Source: Streptomyces sp. NBC_01232 (GTDB lineage Bacteria; Actinomycetota; Actinomycetes; Streptomycetales; Streptomycetaceae). From it: a stretch of 64,000 nucleotides of DNA. Of the stretch, positions 1 to 8,217 are shown piece after piece; within the stretch, counting starts at the first letter, position 1; each line of letters begins with the position of its first letter. The position numbers and the translations under genes were made by a program. The DNA is taken from positions 4,827,001-4,891,000 of the forward strand of contig NZ_CP108518.1 in the NCBI RefSeq assembly GCF_035989885.1. The letters are read 5' to 3'. Under the pieces are notes generated by a model that saw only the letters and a program-made list of their open reading frames with translations, did not search any database and was not told the origin of the DNA.

Positions 1-706
1 CCCGGTCCGGGACGGTCAGCACCCTGGACAGGGGCGGCCGCTCCGGCTCGGTGACCTCCAGCAGACCGCCCGCGACGAGCGGAGCCGTGGGGGAGAGCCG
101 CAGCCGGGAGGCCGCCGATCCGGTGCGGCCGCACAGTTCGAGGGCGAGGCCGACGGTGGGCCGGCGGCGCGTCAGGTCGTCGTTGAGGTAGCCGTAGAGC
201 CGCTCGAAGCGGGCGTCGAGGTCCGGCGCGATGGCCACCAGGAGCAGGTCCACGTCCAGCGGATCCAGTGCGAAGCGCGCGGAGAGGACGTCGAGCGGCG
301 AGCCGGGGGGTGCTTCGGCCGGTGCGAGCGCGGGCAGGCCGGGGCCGTGCGGCGCGTCCAGGATGCGGGCGACGGCCTCGGGCGTGAGGTACTGGCCCCG
401 GTAGGGGTCGTGCGGGTCGGGGTCGACGGCCCGCCGGAGCGCCACGGCCTGCCGTACCCGCTCCTCGACGAGCCGGAGGCGGGCCCAGAGGTAGGGGAGG
501 GGACCTGGGGCGGGACCTGGGGCGGGGCCGGTGTCCGGGTCCGGGTCTGGGGCTGGGCCGGGAACGAATCCGTCCGCGGCCCCGATGCCGTCCGCCTCCG
601 TGCCGCCCCGCGTGGTGCCGTCCGGCTGCGTGCCGTCCCGCGTCGTGCCGGCCGGCTCCGCGTGCCGTGGGGCGGGCGGTGCCGCCGGGTCGACGGTGTA
701 CGTCAC
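1..706 (-). CDS. AAA+ ATPase of a contractile injection system cluster (N-terminal part only)
   Basis: The gene runs off the left edge, so only about 235 N-terminal residues are visible. After a Pro/Gly/Asp-rich leader of about 75 residues comes a helical segment (RLRLVEERVRQAV, DPYRGQYL, then PDLDARFERLYGYLND and VGLALELCG) that I recognise as the winged-helix N-terminal domain of the AAA+ ATPases found in extracellular/cytoplasmic contractile injection system (eCIS) clusters. The Walker motifs would lie outside the window. The GTG start overlaps the stop of the DUF4255 gene by four bases (GTGA), so the two are probably translationally coupled. The role of this ATPase in the particle is inferred from family and context; assembly or remodelling is usual. 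The upstream DUF4255 neighbour makes the family call firmer. Confidence 0.8.
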   Translation of the reverse strand, partial: MTYTVDPAAPPAPRHAEPAGTTRDGTQPDGTTRGGTEADGIGAADGFVPGPAPDPDPDTGPAPGPAPGPLPYLWARLRLVEERVRQAVALRRAVDPDPHDPYRGQYLTPEAVARILDAPHGPGLPALAPAEAPPGSPLDVLSARFALDPLDVDLLLVAIAPDLDARFERLYGYLNDDLTRRRPTVGLALELCGRTGSAASRLRLSPTAPLVAGGLLEVTEPERPPLSRVLTVPDR

Positions 707-1458
707 GGCTGTCGTTCCCCTCGTCTGCGGCGCGCGGGGACCGCACGCCGCTCCCGGGGCCCGCCGAAGCCCTCGGGGCCCGGCTCGCCCCCTTGCGTGT
801 AGCGCAGTCGGCGCGCGCCGTCCTCCTCGCCGGAGGGCCGCTCCCGCCCGCTGTCCGCCCGGCCGGGCGCGCCCGGCTCGGTGCCCGACCCGTGCGGTAC
901 CGATCGCACGACGAGGCCGTCGGTGACCGGCGGGGCCGTGACCGTGCTGAGGCCCGCCAGCGGCGCCTTCACCCGCAGCCCGAGGGACGGCTTCAGCTCG
1001 CCGCCGAGCGCCGACCACACGTCGGAGGCGGCCGGTGCGTCCTTGCCGGTCCCGCCCGCGTCCACGTCCACGAGCAGGCCGAGTTCGGCGAGCGTGCCGG
1101 TGAGCAGGTGCGGGGGCAGCGTGTCGGTGTTCACGAGGCAGGTGAGCACCTGGGACAGGAGCCGGTGCTCGTCCTGCGGCCGGCTCGCCCACGCGGTGAC
1201 CAGGTACGTCAGCTCGAACCAGCGCGGCGGGGTGCGGCGCGCGACGACGAACCCGTCCGCGTCGAACACCTCGCCCGCGCCGCTGCCGCGCCGGACGTGG
1301 TCCTCGCGGATGTCGTACAGGAAGACGCAGACCGTGGGCGCGCTGCGGCGCGCCGCCCAGTCACGCGTCGGGGCGTCGAAGACCACCTCGACGCCCGACG
1401 CCTCCAGGCCGGACTCCGCCAGCAGCCGGCGGAGCCCCTCGTCGACCTCGTGGATCAC
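703..1458 (-). CDS. DUF4255 (Pvc16-like) contractile injection system protein
   Basis: This 251-aa protein begins at a GTG giving the sequence M-IHEVDEGLRRLL. The first 190 residues match the DUF4255/Pvc16 fold: IHEVDEGLRRLL, VEVVFDAPTRDWAARR, PTVCVFLYDIRED, RWFELTYLVTAWA, EHRLLSQVLTCL. In known eCIS and phage-tail-like particles, DUF4255 proteins act as the tube-terminating or cap-type component; that is family knowledge, not seen here. The C-terminal 60 residues are Arg/Gly/Pro rich and look disordered. The start overlaps the stop of the upstream TolB-like gene by four bases (GTGA), and its stop overlaps the start of the ATPase gene, so three genes are tightly coupled on the minus strand. 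Confidence 0.85.
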   Translation of the reverse strand: MIHEVDEGLRRLLAESGLEASGVEVVFDAPTRDWAARRSAPTVCVFLYDIREDHVRRGSGAGEVFDADGFVVARRTPPRWFELTYLVTAWASRPQDEHRLLSQVLTCLVNTDTLPPHLLTGTLAELGLLVDVDAGGTGKDAPAASDVWSALGGELKPSLGLRVKAPLAGLSTVTAPPVTDGLVVRSVPHGSGTEPGAPGRADSGRERPSGEEDGARRLRYTQGGEPGPEGFGGPRERRAVPARRRRGERQP

Positions 1459-4400
1459 CGGCGGCTCACCTCGTCGGGGGGCTGCACCGAGCCGTTGACC
1501 ACGAGGAAGTCGGTCTGCACCGGCGAGAAGCCGGGGCCGCTCGCGGTGATGATCCGCGGGCCCGTCTGGTCCTTGGCCAGGATCAGCAGCTGGCCGATGA
1601 ACGTGCCGTCGCGCCGGGGGAGGGTCGGTGCGGCCGCCGCCGTGATGCCCGGCTTCCACGCGAACCGCACGGGCACGCCGGGCGGGAAGTCCTCGCCGCG
1701 CACGGAGGTGACGAAGCCGGGCTTGCCGATCGGCGGCACGGCGACGATCCGCGGCTGGAGGACGCGCAGTTGCTGCCGGGCGGTGTTGTCACCGGGGTCG
1801 GCGTCCGTGCCGGTCGTGGTCAGGCTGCCGGTCACCTGGGCGGTGAGCGCCTTGTCCGGGCTGAGGACGACCCGCAGGACGGTCCGTGCGCCCGGCGCCA
1901 GGTCCGGCAGCACGCATTCCCAGCTCTGGTCGCAGCCCGGAGGCGGTCCGCCGTTCGGTACCCCCTGCGGGAGGCCGATGCGCAGCCGCAGGCCGGTGGC
2001 CAGGGCGCTCCGGCCGTTGCGGACGGTGTACGTGACGACGACGCGGCCGCCCACGTAGCCCGGGTTCGGCTGGGCCGTGAGGCCGAGTGCGGGCCCGGCC
2101 GGCGGCGCGGGCGGCTCCGGCTGCGGCGTCGGCCGGGTCGTGGGCGGGTTCGTGGGCGGAGTCGGCGGTGCCGGTGTCGGCGTCGGCGGGGTGGGGGTCG
2201 GCTTCGGGGGTACGGGTGCTTCGCGCACCGGCACCACGGTCCGCCCGGAGTTGTCGCTCGGGCGGGGGTCGAGCACGGTGCCGGTGACCGACCAGTCCAC
2301 CGGCTGGTCCCCGGGGGTGACGCCGGTGAGGGTGACGGTCACCGGGACGGTGGCGCCGGGGGGCAGTACGCCCAGGGCGCAGGTCAGCGCCGCCGCGTCG
2401 CACGTGGCGCCGGGTGCGGTGAGCGCGGTGACGCCCACGCCGAGCGGGGGCGCGACGGTCAGCCGGGTGCCGGGCGAGGCCGCCGGGCCCTGGTTGACGA
2501 CGTCGACCCGGACGGTGGCGGATCCGCCGACGGTCAGCGGCGCGGACTTCTCGGGCGCCCGCACCGCGAGGTCGACCGACTGCTGGACGCCGGGCTCCTT
2601 CTGACGGCCCGGCAGGCCCGTGACGAGCAGGCCGTGGTCGCCGGAGGCCACGTCCACCAGCTTCAGTTTCTCCGGGCTGTTGGGGGCCCGTGATCCGCGG
2701 GCGCTCAGGACGAGGCTCTTGCCGTCGGCGGTCCAGGCGGCGTCGCGGGGCTGGAACGGACCCTTGGCCGTGGGTTCGGGCAGTTCCCGGCCGCAGGCCC
2801 CCGGCACGTCACGGGCGGCGTCGGGCAGCAGGACCCGGCAGGCGCCGCCGCCGGCCGCGGAGGCGAGCAGGATGCCGCTGCGCTCGTCGACGCGGCCGCC
2901 GCCGTTCTTGCGGTTGAAGGCGATGGTGGCGCCGTCGGGCGAGAACGCCGGGCTGTCGTCGATGACTTCGCAGGCACCGGGGCAGAGGGTGGCGCTCAGG
3001 TCGCGCTGGCGGTCCAGGTGGTCCACGGGCACGGTCCAGATGTGCTTGTTGCCGCCGTTGCCGTTGATCACGAGGTTGCGGGTGAAGGCCAGGGTCGTGC
3101 CGTCGGGGGACCAGGTGGGCTGGGCGTCGCCGAGCCGGTCCCGGCCGGCGGGCGGGGTGACCTCGCCGCGGATCGCGCCGGTGGTGGCGTCCGCGATCAG
3201 GATGCGCGGGATGCCGGTGTCCCCGCCGGTGCCACCGGGCGAGGTCCGGGTGAAGGCCAGGAACCGGCCGTCGGGGGAGAACGCCGGGTCGGTGTCCCAG
3301 TCCTTGGGGCCGCGGCCCGCGAGCGGCAGGGCGGCGGCGTGGGTGCCGTCGGCGTCCGCGAGCCAGATCCGTTCGATCCGGCCGGCCTCGCTGTCCTCGA
3401 AGCGGGTCAGCACGATCCGGCGCCCGTCGGGCGTGTAGTTCTGCCGCTCGGTCCACGGGTCGAAGCCGGCGGCGGGCCGGAACAGCGGGTCCTTGGCCGG
3501 GTCGGTGTTGGTGTCGGCCGCCGGGTCCTCCTTGAGGATGGTCAGGCCGAGGTCGCGGGGGTCGGAGCCGTCCATCCGGGCGTCCTGCAGGGTCACCACG
3601 TGGGGTCCGGCCGCCGAGGTCCGCTCGACCACGACTCCGCCGCCGTTCTGCGGACCGAGCCAGGTGGCCGAGCCGACCTCGCGGTCCTCGCTGAGGACCA
3701 GCTCGGGCGTGTCCGCCGCGTGTGCGGGCACCCGGAAGACGTGGTCCCAGTCGCCCTTGCAGTCACAGGTGCGGTCCGGGCTGAGGAAGAGCACACCGTT
3801 CCCGTCGGGCAGCCACGCTGCCCCGTGGGTGCGCCAGCCCGCCTGGGCGCCCGCCAGCAGCGGACCGTCGGCGCGCCCGTCGGTCCAGCGCAGGCGGGGC
3901 CCGGCCGTTCCGGTGGCGGTGTAGGCGATGACGTCCCGGTTCGCCTTGTCGTCCACGGGGTTCCACACCGGCTCGGTGGCCGTGCCGTTGGCGGGATCGG
4001 TGACGCGGGTGGCGGCCCCGCCCCGCAGGGGACGTACGTGGACCTGCCGCCCGGCGGTCCGGTCGCCGTCGGAGGAGTACGCGAGACGACCGCCCTCCGG
4101 CGAGACCGTGGGGTGCTCCTCGTTCGCGGGAGTGTCGGTCAGCCGGGTGAGGCCGGTGCCGTCGGTGCGCACCAGCCACAGGTCGCGCTGGGTGCCGCCG
4201 GATCCGGCGGACTGGGCGGAGTCGAAGACGACGGACCGGCCGTCCGGGGTCAGCCGGGGGTTCGCCGCGTCCAGGCCGCTGGTCAGGCGGCGCACCGAGC
4301 CGTTCGCGGAGCGCAGGTAGACCTGCGGGGTCCGCTCGTCGCGGCGGCCGGCGAAGACCAGCTGGTCGCCCAGTGCGGCGGGCTGGGTGTCCAGGTGCGC

Positions 4401-4640
4401 CGGCCCCTCGCCGAACAGCGGGGTGCTGGACGTGCCGGTCGCCACCCGGCCCAGGCTGCGGTGGCGCGTGCCGGCGTACACGACCCGGCCGTCGCCGGCG
4501 TCGGCCGCCTGGGGGCGCGCCTCGGCGTCGCCCGGGCCGGTGGCCGCCGTCACCGCGAGCAGGGGGATCAGCAGCAGCAGCGGCGCGCCGGTCCTCCCCC
4601 AGCGGTGTCGACGGCCGCCGGAGCCACCCGTGCGGATCAC
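1455..4640 (-). CDS. Exported TolB-type beta-propeller protein with DUF11/CARD-like domains
   Basis: This protein of about 1061 aa starts at a GTG preceded by GAGG six bases upstream; an in-frame ATG lies at 4667 with weaker spacing. An Arg-rich N-terminus is followed by a hydrophobic stretch (LLLLIPLLAVTAA), so export is likely. Roughly residues 50-670 carry many TolB/PD40 blades (PDGRSVVFDS, PEGGRLAYSSDGD, PDGRFLAFTR, PDGTTLAFTRN, PDGATIAFNRK). Next are two DUF11/CARD-like beta-sandwiches separated by a Pro/Thr-rich linker (PTPTPPTPTPAPPTPPTNPP) and an IPT/Ig-like C-terminus (RGEDFPPGVPVRFAW). It lies in the same overlapping block as the DUF4255 and ATPase genes. A surface sensor or anchoring role for the injection system is inference; no enzyme motif is visible. 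Confidence 0.8.
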   Translation of the reverse strand: MIRTGGSGGRRHRWGRTGAPLLLLIPLLAVTAATGPGDAEARPQAADAGDGRVVYAGTRHRSLGRVATGTSSTPLFGEGPAHLDTQPAALGDQLVFAGRRDERTPQVYLRSANGSVRRLTSGLDAANPRLTPDGRSVVFDSAQSAGSGGTQRDLWLVRTDGTGLTRLTDTPANEEHPTVSPEGGRLAYSSDGDRTAGRQVHVRPLRGGAATRVTDPANGTATEPVWNPVDDKANRDVIAYTATGTAGPRLRWTDGRADGPLLAGAQAGWRTHGAAWLPDGNGVLFLSPDRTCDCKGDWDHVFRVPAHAADTPELVLSEDREVGSATWLGPQNGGGVVVERTSAAGPHVVTLQDARMDGSDPRDLGLTILKEDPAADTNTDPAKDPLFRPAAGFDPWTERQNYTPDGRRIVLTRFEDSEAGRIERIWLADADGTHAAALPLAGRGPKDWDTDPAFSPDGRFLAFTRTSPGGTGGDTGIPRILIADATTGAIRGEVTPPAGRDRLGDAQPTWSPDGTTLAFTRNLVINGNGGNKHIWTVPVDHLDRQRDLSATLCPGACEVIDDSPAFSPDGATIAFNRKNGGGRVDERSGILLASAAGGGACRVLLPDAARDVPGACGRELPEPTAKGPFQPRDAAWTADGKSLVLSARGSRAPNSPEKLKLVDVASGDHGLLVTGLPGRQKEPGVQQSVDLAVRAPEKSAPLTVGGSATVRVDVVNQGPAASPGTRLTVAPPLGVGVTALTAPGATCDAAALTCALGVLPPGATVPVTVTLTGVTPGDQPVDWSVTGTVLDPRPSDNSGRTVVPVREAPVPPKPTPTPPTPTPAPPTPPTNPPTTRPTPQPEPPAPPAGPALGLTAQPNPGYVGGRVVVTYTVRNGRSALATGLRLRIGLPQGVPNGGPPPGCDQSWECVLPDLAPGARTVLRVVLSPDKALTAQVTGSLTTTGTDADPGDNTARQQLRVLQPRIVAVPPIGKPGFVTSVRGEDFPPGVPVRFAWKPGITAAAAPTLPRRDGTFIGQLLILAKDQTGPRIITASGPGFSPVQTDFLVVNGSVQPPDEVSRR

Positions 4641-4791
4641 GGTCCACCTCACAGTCCGGTACGGCATTCACGTATGACCCCGCCACTCTGCGGACCGGCA
4701 GGTGCGTACGGCAGGGCCGTGGGGCCGCACCCGGGGGAAGCACCCGGTGCGCTTTCGGGCAGTGGGGTGCGCCGCCGGCCCCGCCGGACGG

Positions 4792-5457
4792 TCAGATCAG
4801 CCCGTTGCGCAGCGCGTAGCCGACCGCGTGCGTGCGATTGCGCAGGTGCAGCCGCGTGATGATCTCGTGCAGCACGTTCTTGACGGTCCGTTCGGAGTAC
4901 GAGGTCTTGCGCGCGATCTCCGCGGTGTCCAGGCCCTCCGACACCAGGCGCAGCATGTCGGCCTCGCGCGCGGTCAGGGTGGACAGGGACACGGCGTGCG
5001 GGTCGAGGGTCGAACGCTGCAGGCTGCCCACGTGGTCGAGGAGCTTCGCGAGCAGGTCGCCGGGCAGCACGCCCTCGCCGTTGGCTATCGCCAGGACCAG
5101 CCCCAGGAGCCGGTCCTGGTCGGCCTCGCTGCGGCGCAGTACCGCGGTGACCCCGCACTCGATGGCGCGCTGCAGGGCGTCCCCGGACTCGAACGTGCCG
5201 ACCACGAGCCCGGTGCGCGTAGTGGAGTCGTGCCGCAGCCGGTACAGCAGGGCGGCCGTCTCGTCGTCCACGCTGTCCACGGCGACGAGCGACACCTGCG
5301 CGCCGTCGGTGACGTCGACGAGTTGGATCTCGGGGCGCTGGCGCAGCTGGTGGACGACCCCGACGTGCAGGATCGGGTCCGGTGCGTACACGGCCACGGT
5401 GACCCGATCACCGGCGCCGGATGAGGGGACGGGTCCGTTGTTGTCAGGGTGGGCCAT
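4792..5457 (-). CDS. LuxR-family regulator with degenerate receiver domain
   Basis: The protein has 221 aa starting at ATG (MAHPDNNGP). Residues 20-130 look like a response-regulator receiver fold (VTVAVYAPDPILHVGVVHQL), but the usual phospho-acceptor region is replaced by VSLVAVDSVDDE, so phosphorylation is doubtful. The C-terminal 65 residues form a classic LuxR/GerE helix-turn-helix: LTAREADMLRLVSEGLDTAEIA, YSERTVKNVLHEIITRL. It is upstream of and co-directional with the TolB-like/DUF4255/ATPase genes (about 150 bases apart) and divergent from the NEW3 protein gene, so it probably controls the contractile injection system locus. That assignment is from position only. Longer in-frame starts up to 5712 give low-complexity, unlikely protein. 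Confidence 0.85.
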   Translation of the reverse strand: MAHPDNNGPVPSSGAGDRVTVAVYAPDPILHVGVVHQLRQRPEIQLVDVTDGAQVSLVAVDSVDDETAALLYRLRHDSTTRTGLVVGTFESGDALQRAIECGVTAVLRRSEADQDRLLGLVLAIANGEGVLPGDLLAKLLDHVGSLQRSTLDPHAVSLSTLTAREADMLRLVSEGLDTAEIARKTSYSERTVKNVLHEIITRLHLRNRTHAVGYALRNGLI

Positions 5458-5615
5458 TGGCGTTGTACCTGTTCCATGATGCGTATGTGGGGTTACGGAT
5501 GGAGAGGAATGATCAACAGGAGGTTGGGCACTCGTAGTTGATGAGCGTCTTCGGGGGCATCCGGGTTGCCCGGGGCGTTGCCCCCGTGTCCGTGGAGGTG
5601 GCGGGGGCGGCGGCA

Positions 5616-5621
5616 TAGCGT
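5616..5621 (+). promoter_or_regulatory. -10 element placing the transcription start at the GTG start (leaderless)
   Basis: TAGCGT fits the TANNNT -10 pattern and lies six bases before the GTG at 5628, which has no Shine-Dalgarno sequence. This is the geometry of leaderless transcripts, common in Streptomyces. Inference from sequence only. Confidence 0.4.
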
Positions 5622-5627
5622 CGCGGT

Positions 5628-7028
5628 GTGATATCCCCAGCAGCCCCTTCAAGTCCTGGCGCGCCCGGCCTCGACCTCCCGCCGGTGTCGGTGACGCCGG
5701 GCGGTACCGCATCCACCGGCCTCACCGTCCGCAACGACAGCGACATCGTCGAGGCGTACCGCCTGGAGGTCGTCGGCGACTGTGCTGCCTGGACCACGGT
5801 GGAACCCGAGCGCGTCTCCCTGTACCCCGGCACCTCGGAAACGGTGACGATCCGTCTGGCACCGCCCCGCTCACCACAGGTACGGGCGGGGGACGTGCCG
5901 CTCGCCGTGCGCGTGCTGCCGACGGAGCAGCCCGAGGCCGTGCGGGTCCCCGAGACCACCGTGCACATCGAGGAGTTCCGCGAGCTGCGGGCTGAGAGCG
6001 CTCCCAGACGCCGCCGCGGCTGGCTGCGGGGACGCTATCGACTGGCCGTGCGCAACGAGGGCAACTCCCCGGTGAGGCTGGGCTTCACGCCCGCCCAGCC
6101 GGGAGAGGAGCTGAAGTTCGCCTTCGCCCCCGACGAACTGAAGCTGGAGCCGGGGGAGTCGGCGGAAGCGGTGCTGCGGGTCCGCACCGGCACGCCGGTG
6201 TGGTTCGGGGCCCCGGTGACCTGGCCGTTCACCGTCACCGTCACCGTGGCCGAGGCCGCGGCCGGCGGGGCCGGCGCCGGCGAGGACGGCAAGAAGACCG
6301 GGGAGAGCAAGGAGGGCGGAGAGAGCGGGGAGCGGCCGGAGCCGGATCCCGTCCGGGCGCCGCTGGAAGCGGAGTTCGTCCAGATTCCGATCTTCCCGAC
6401 GTGGCTGCTCGCGGTCCTGGCCGCGCTGCTCGCGCTGCTGCTCGCCTGGTTCCTGCTGGTGCGTCCGGCCGTGCGCAGTACGGCGAAGGAGGCCGCCGAG
6501 GAGGCCCAGAAGAAGCCGGCGCCCAGCGCGGACCTGAACGGGCAGACCCCGGTCACCGGCGACGGCAAGCAGCCGGGCGCGGGCGGCAGGGGCACCCAGC
6601 CCGGTGCGGGCGGTACCGCCCCGGGGGGCGGTACCGGCGGTGGCACCGGAGGCGGCGGTGCCGGGACCGGAGGACAGCAGAGCTCGGCGACCATCGACCT
6701 GCAGACCGGGAGCGGCCAGACCAAGACCGGCACGTACGCGGTACCCGCGGGCAAGGCCTTCGGGATCACGGACATCGTTGTCGCGAACTTCCAGGGCGAC
6801 GAAGGGGTGGTGACCATCGACTTCGGCGACCGCAAGATCACGACGATCGCGCTGGAGACCTTCCGCAACCAGGACTACCACTGGGTCACCCCCATCAGCA
6901 TCACCGCGAGCCAGACTGTGACCGTTCAGGTGACCTGTGCGAAGCCAGGCACGCCGGCCACCGGCCGTCAGGCGCAGGAGTGTCACGAGGTGCTCAACGT
7001 GAGCGGCGTGCTGAGCGACCTCCGGTGA
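5628..7028 (+). CDS. Membrane-anchored NEW3/COG1470-type beta-sandwich protein
   Basis: The protein has 466 aa. Residues 15-110 and 115-205 form two Ig-like/NEW3 beta-sandwich repeats (VSVTPGGTASTGLTVRNDSD, YRLAVRNEGNSPVRLGF, LKLEPGESAEAVLRV). A charged Gly/Glu/Lys linker (210-245) precedes one transmembrane segment at about 259-279 (LLAVLAALLALLLAWFLLV). A Gly-rich linker then leads to a C-terminal beta domain (ITDIVVANFQGDEGVVTIDFG). Related proteins are often labelled 'hydrolytic protein', but no catalytic motif is visible. The gene is divergent from the LuxR gene and ends at a strong terminator. Its place beside the contractile injection system genes suggests a membrane-linked accessory; this is inference. 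Confidence 0.75.
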   Translation: MISPAAPSSPGAPGLDLPPVSVTPGGTASTGLTVRNDSDIVEAYRLEVVGDCAAWTTVEPERVSLYPGTSETVTIRLAPPRSPQVRAGDVPLAVRVLPTEQPEAVRVPETTVHIEEFRELRAESAPRRRRGWLRGRYRLAVRNEGNSPVRLGFTPAQPGEELKFAFAPDELKLEPGESAEAVLRVRTGTPVWFGAPVTWPFTVTVTVAEAAAGGAGAGEDGKKTGESKEGGESGERPEPDPVRAPLEAEFVQIPIFPTWLLAVLAALLALLLAWFLLVRPAVRSTAKEAAEEAQKKPAPSADLNGQTPVTGDGKQPGAGGRGTQPGAGGTAPGGGTGGGTGGGGAGTGGQQSSATIDLQTGSGQTKTGTYAVPAGKAFGITDIVVANFQGDEGVVTIDFGDRKITTIALETFRNQDYHWVTPISITASQTVTVQVTCAKPGTPATGRQAQECHEVLNVSGVLSDLR

Positions 7029-7062
7029 CCCGAGCGGCACGGACATAGTCGGTCAGGTTGTA

Positions 7063-7093
7063 CGCCGGGGCAAAGAGGGCCTTTGCCCCGGCG
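7063..7093 (+). terminator. Rho-independent-like terminator
   Basis: A perfect 13-bp stem (CGCCGGGGCAAAG / CTTTGCCCCGGCG) with a 5-base loop lies 34 bases after the NEW3 protein gene. There is no long T run, as is usual in Streptomyces. Confidence 0.75.
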
Positions 7094-7484
7094 TCCGGAA
7101 ATCGGTACTCCAGAGGATCGATCGGGCGTTCCCCTCGCAACCGCACGCTTTCGTTTCGACAGTGCCTGGAACGGTTAACCGGGGTAAGAGCGACACCGGT
7201 TGACCAAGCGCCGAACATGGCTTGAATCGGTCTGTGTCCTACCGGCCGGTCAATGCGTGGGGACTCCCACCGCTGGACCGGCGTCCCCGCCGGCTTTCCG
7301 GGGCGGCGCGGTCCTCGGGCGGCGGCGGGCACTCGCGCTCATCGCGGGCCTCGGCCTCCCACTGCACGATCACTCGGGTGGGCCCGCGCGAGCCCGTGCG
7401 CGAGGGGAGCGGGAGCGGACCCGTACGTACGTCATGGAGATCGGCGCCGGGCCGGCCGGCCGCGCCGCCGCGGCGAAACGTCGG
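7094..7484. other. Intergenic stretch without a supported gene
   Basis: Only poor ORFs occur here (for example a TTG-started 97-codon frame from 7222 with no domain and low-complexity composition). A TTGACC hexamer lies at 7199-7204 but lacks a good -10 partner. I see nothing else supportable. Confidence 0.5.
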
Positions 7485-8084
7485 TCAGGGCCAGACCAGG
7501 CAGTACGGCTGGTGACCGGCCTCGTGCAGGCGGTGACTGAAATCCTGCCACTCGTGGAGCAGCTGGTAGACGTTGAAGGCGTCGCTCGGGCCGCCGCGGT
7601 CCGGGACCGTGGACCAGATGAAGGCCGCCGCGCCCACCGATTCCTCGCCGATCCCGCGCAGCGGGTCGACCACCGTCATGGGGAGCTTGACCACCGCGTA
7701 GTCGGGGTGGAGGACGACCAGCTCCAGCGGGGGCACCTTGTGGAGGGGTATGCCCTCGATGCCGGTCAGGACCATCGCGGCCACCGTCTCCGGCTTGATC
7801 TTGGTGAAGAGTCCGCCCATGCCGAGCTCGTCGCCGCCGAGCTCCTCCGGCCGCATCGTGACCGGGACCCGGGCCGCGGTGGCGCCGTCGGGGGCGCCGA
7901 AGTACTTGTAGGTCACTCCCATGCCGCGGCCCTTGGGCAGGTCGTCGGACGAGGACGCGGGCCCGGGGACGGCATCGGCCGCCTCCGTTCCGCGGCGGCG
8001 GTGCTTGCCCCGGCGGCGGGCCTCGCGGGCGCGCTGCGGATCGAGGCCGTCCGTTCCCTCGCCCGGTCCACCACCGCGTTGCAT
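7485..8084 (-). CDS. Conserved hypothetical protein next to hemL
   Basis: The protein has 199 aa from ATG at 8084; GGAG is just upstream but closer than usual. About 50 N-terminal residues are Arg/Gly rich and look disordered. From about residue 55 the sequence is ordered and well conserved in style (GVTYKYFGAPDG, VPVTMRPEELGGDEL, GLFTKIKPETVAAMVLTGIEGIPL, FNVYQLLHEWQDFSHRLHEAG). I do not recognise a family or motif. There is no signal peptide or membrane segment, so it is probably cytoplasmic. It is divergent from hemL, sharing the 8085-8217 gap. Confidence 0.7.
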   Translation of the reverse strand: MQRGGGPGEGTDGLDPQRAREARRRGKHRRRGTEAADAVPGPASSSDDLPKGRGMGVTYKYFGAPDGATAARVPVTMRPEELGGDELGMGGLFTKIKPETVAAMVLTGIEGIPLHKVPPLELVVLHPDYAVVKLPMTVVDPLRGIGEESVGAAAFIWSTVPDRGGPSDAFNVYQLLHEWQDFSHRLHEAGHQPYCLVWP

Positions 8085-8217
8085 ATCTCCACCCGACTGA
8101 TCTTGCTTGCCACGGCCCCGCGGCCCCCGCCACGCAGCCTGATCATCATGGCAGTGACCTCCCCCGCGGCGACGCGGTGAAACGCCCGTCCGCAAGTCTG
8201 TCGCGGCCTCTGAGACC

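Noticed and set aside
347..2058. Long plus-strand ORFs opposite the injection system genes
   Set aside because: They are Arg/Gly/Pro-rich shadow frames of high-GC DNA. The minus strand has clear domains and coupled starts.
2140..2220. Tandem repeat array in the propeller protein gene
   Set aside because: It is simply the coding sequence of a Pro/Thr linker, as also at 17680-17770 and 36340-36430.
2077..4859. Plus-strand ORFs opposite the beta-propeller gene
   Set aside because: No domains, no ribosome sites, and composition typical of antisense frames.
7222..7515. 97-codon plus-strand ORF
   Set aside because: TTG start, no ribosome site, low-complexity Arg/Ser/Gly content and overlap with the real gene on the other strand.
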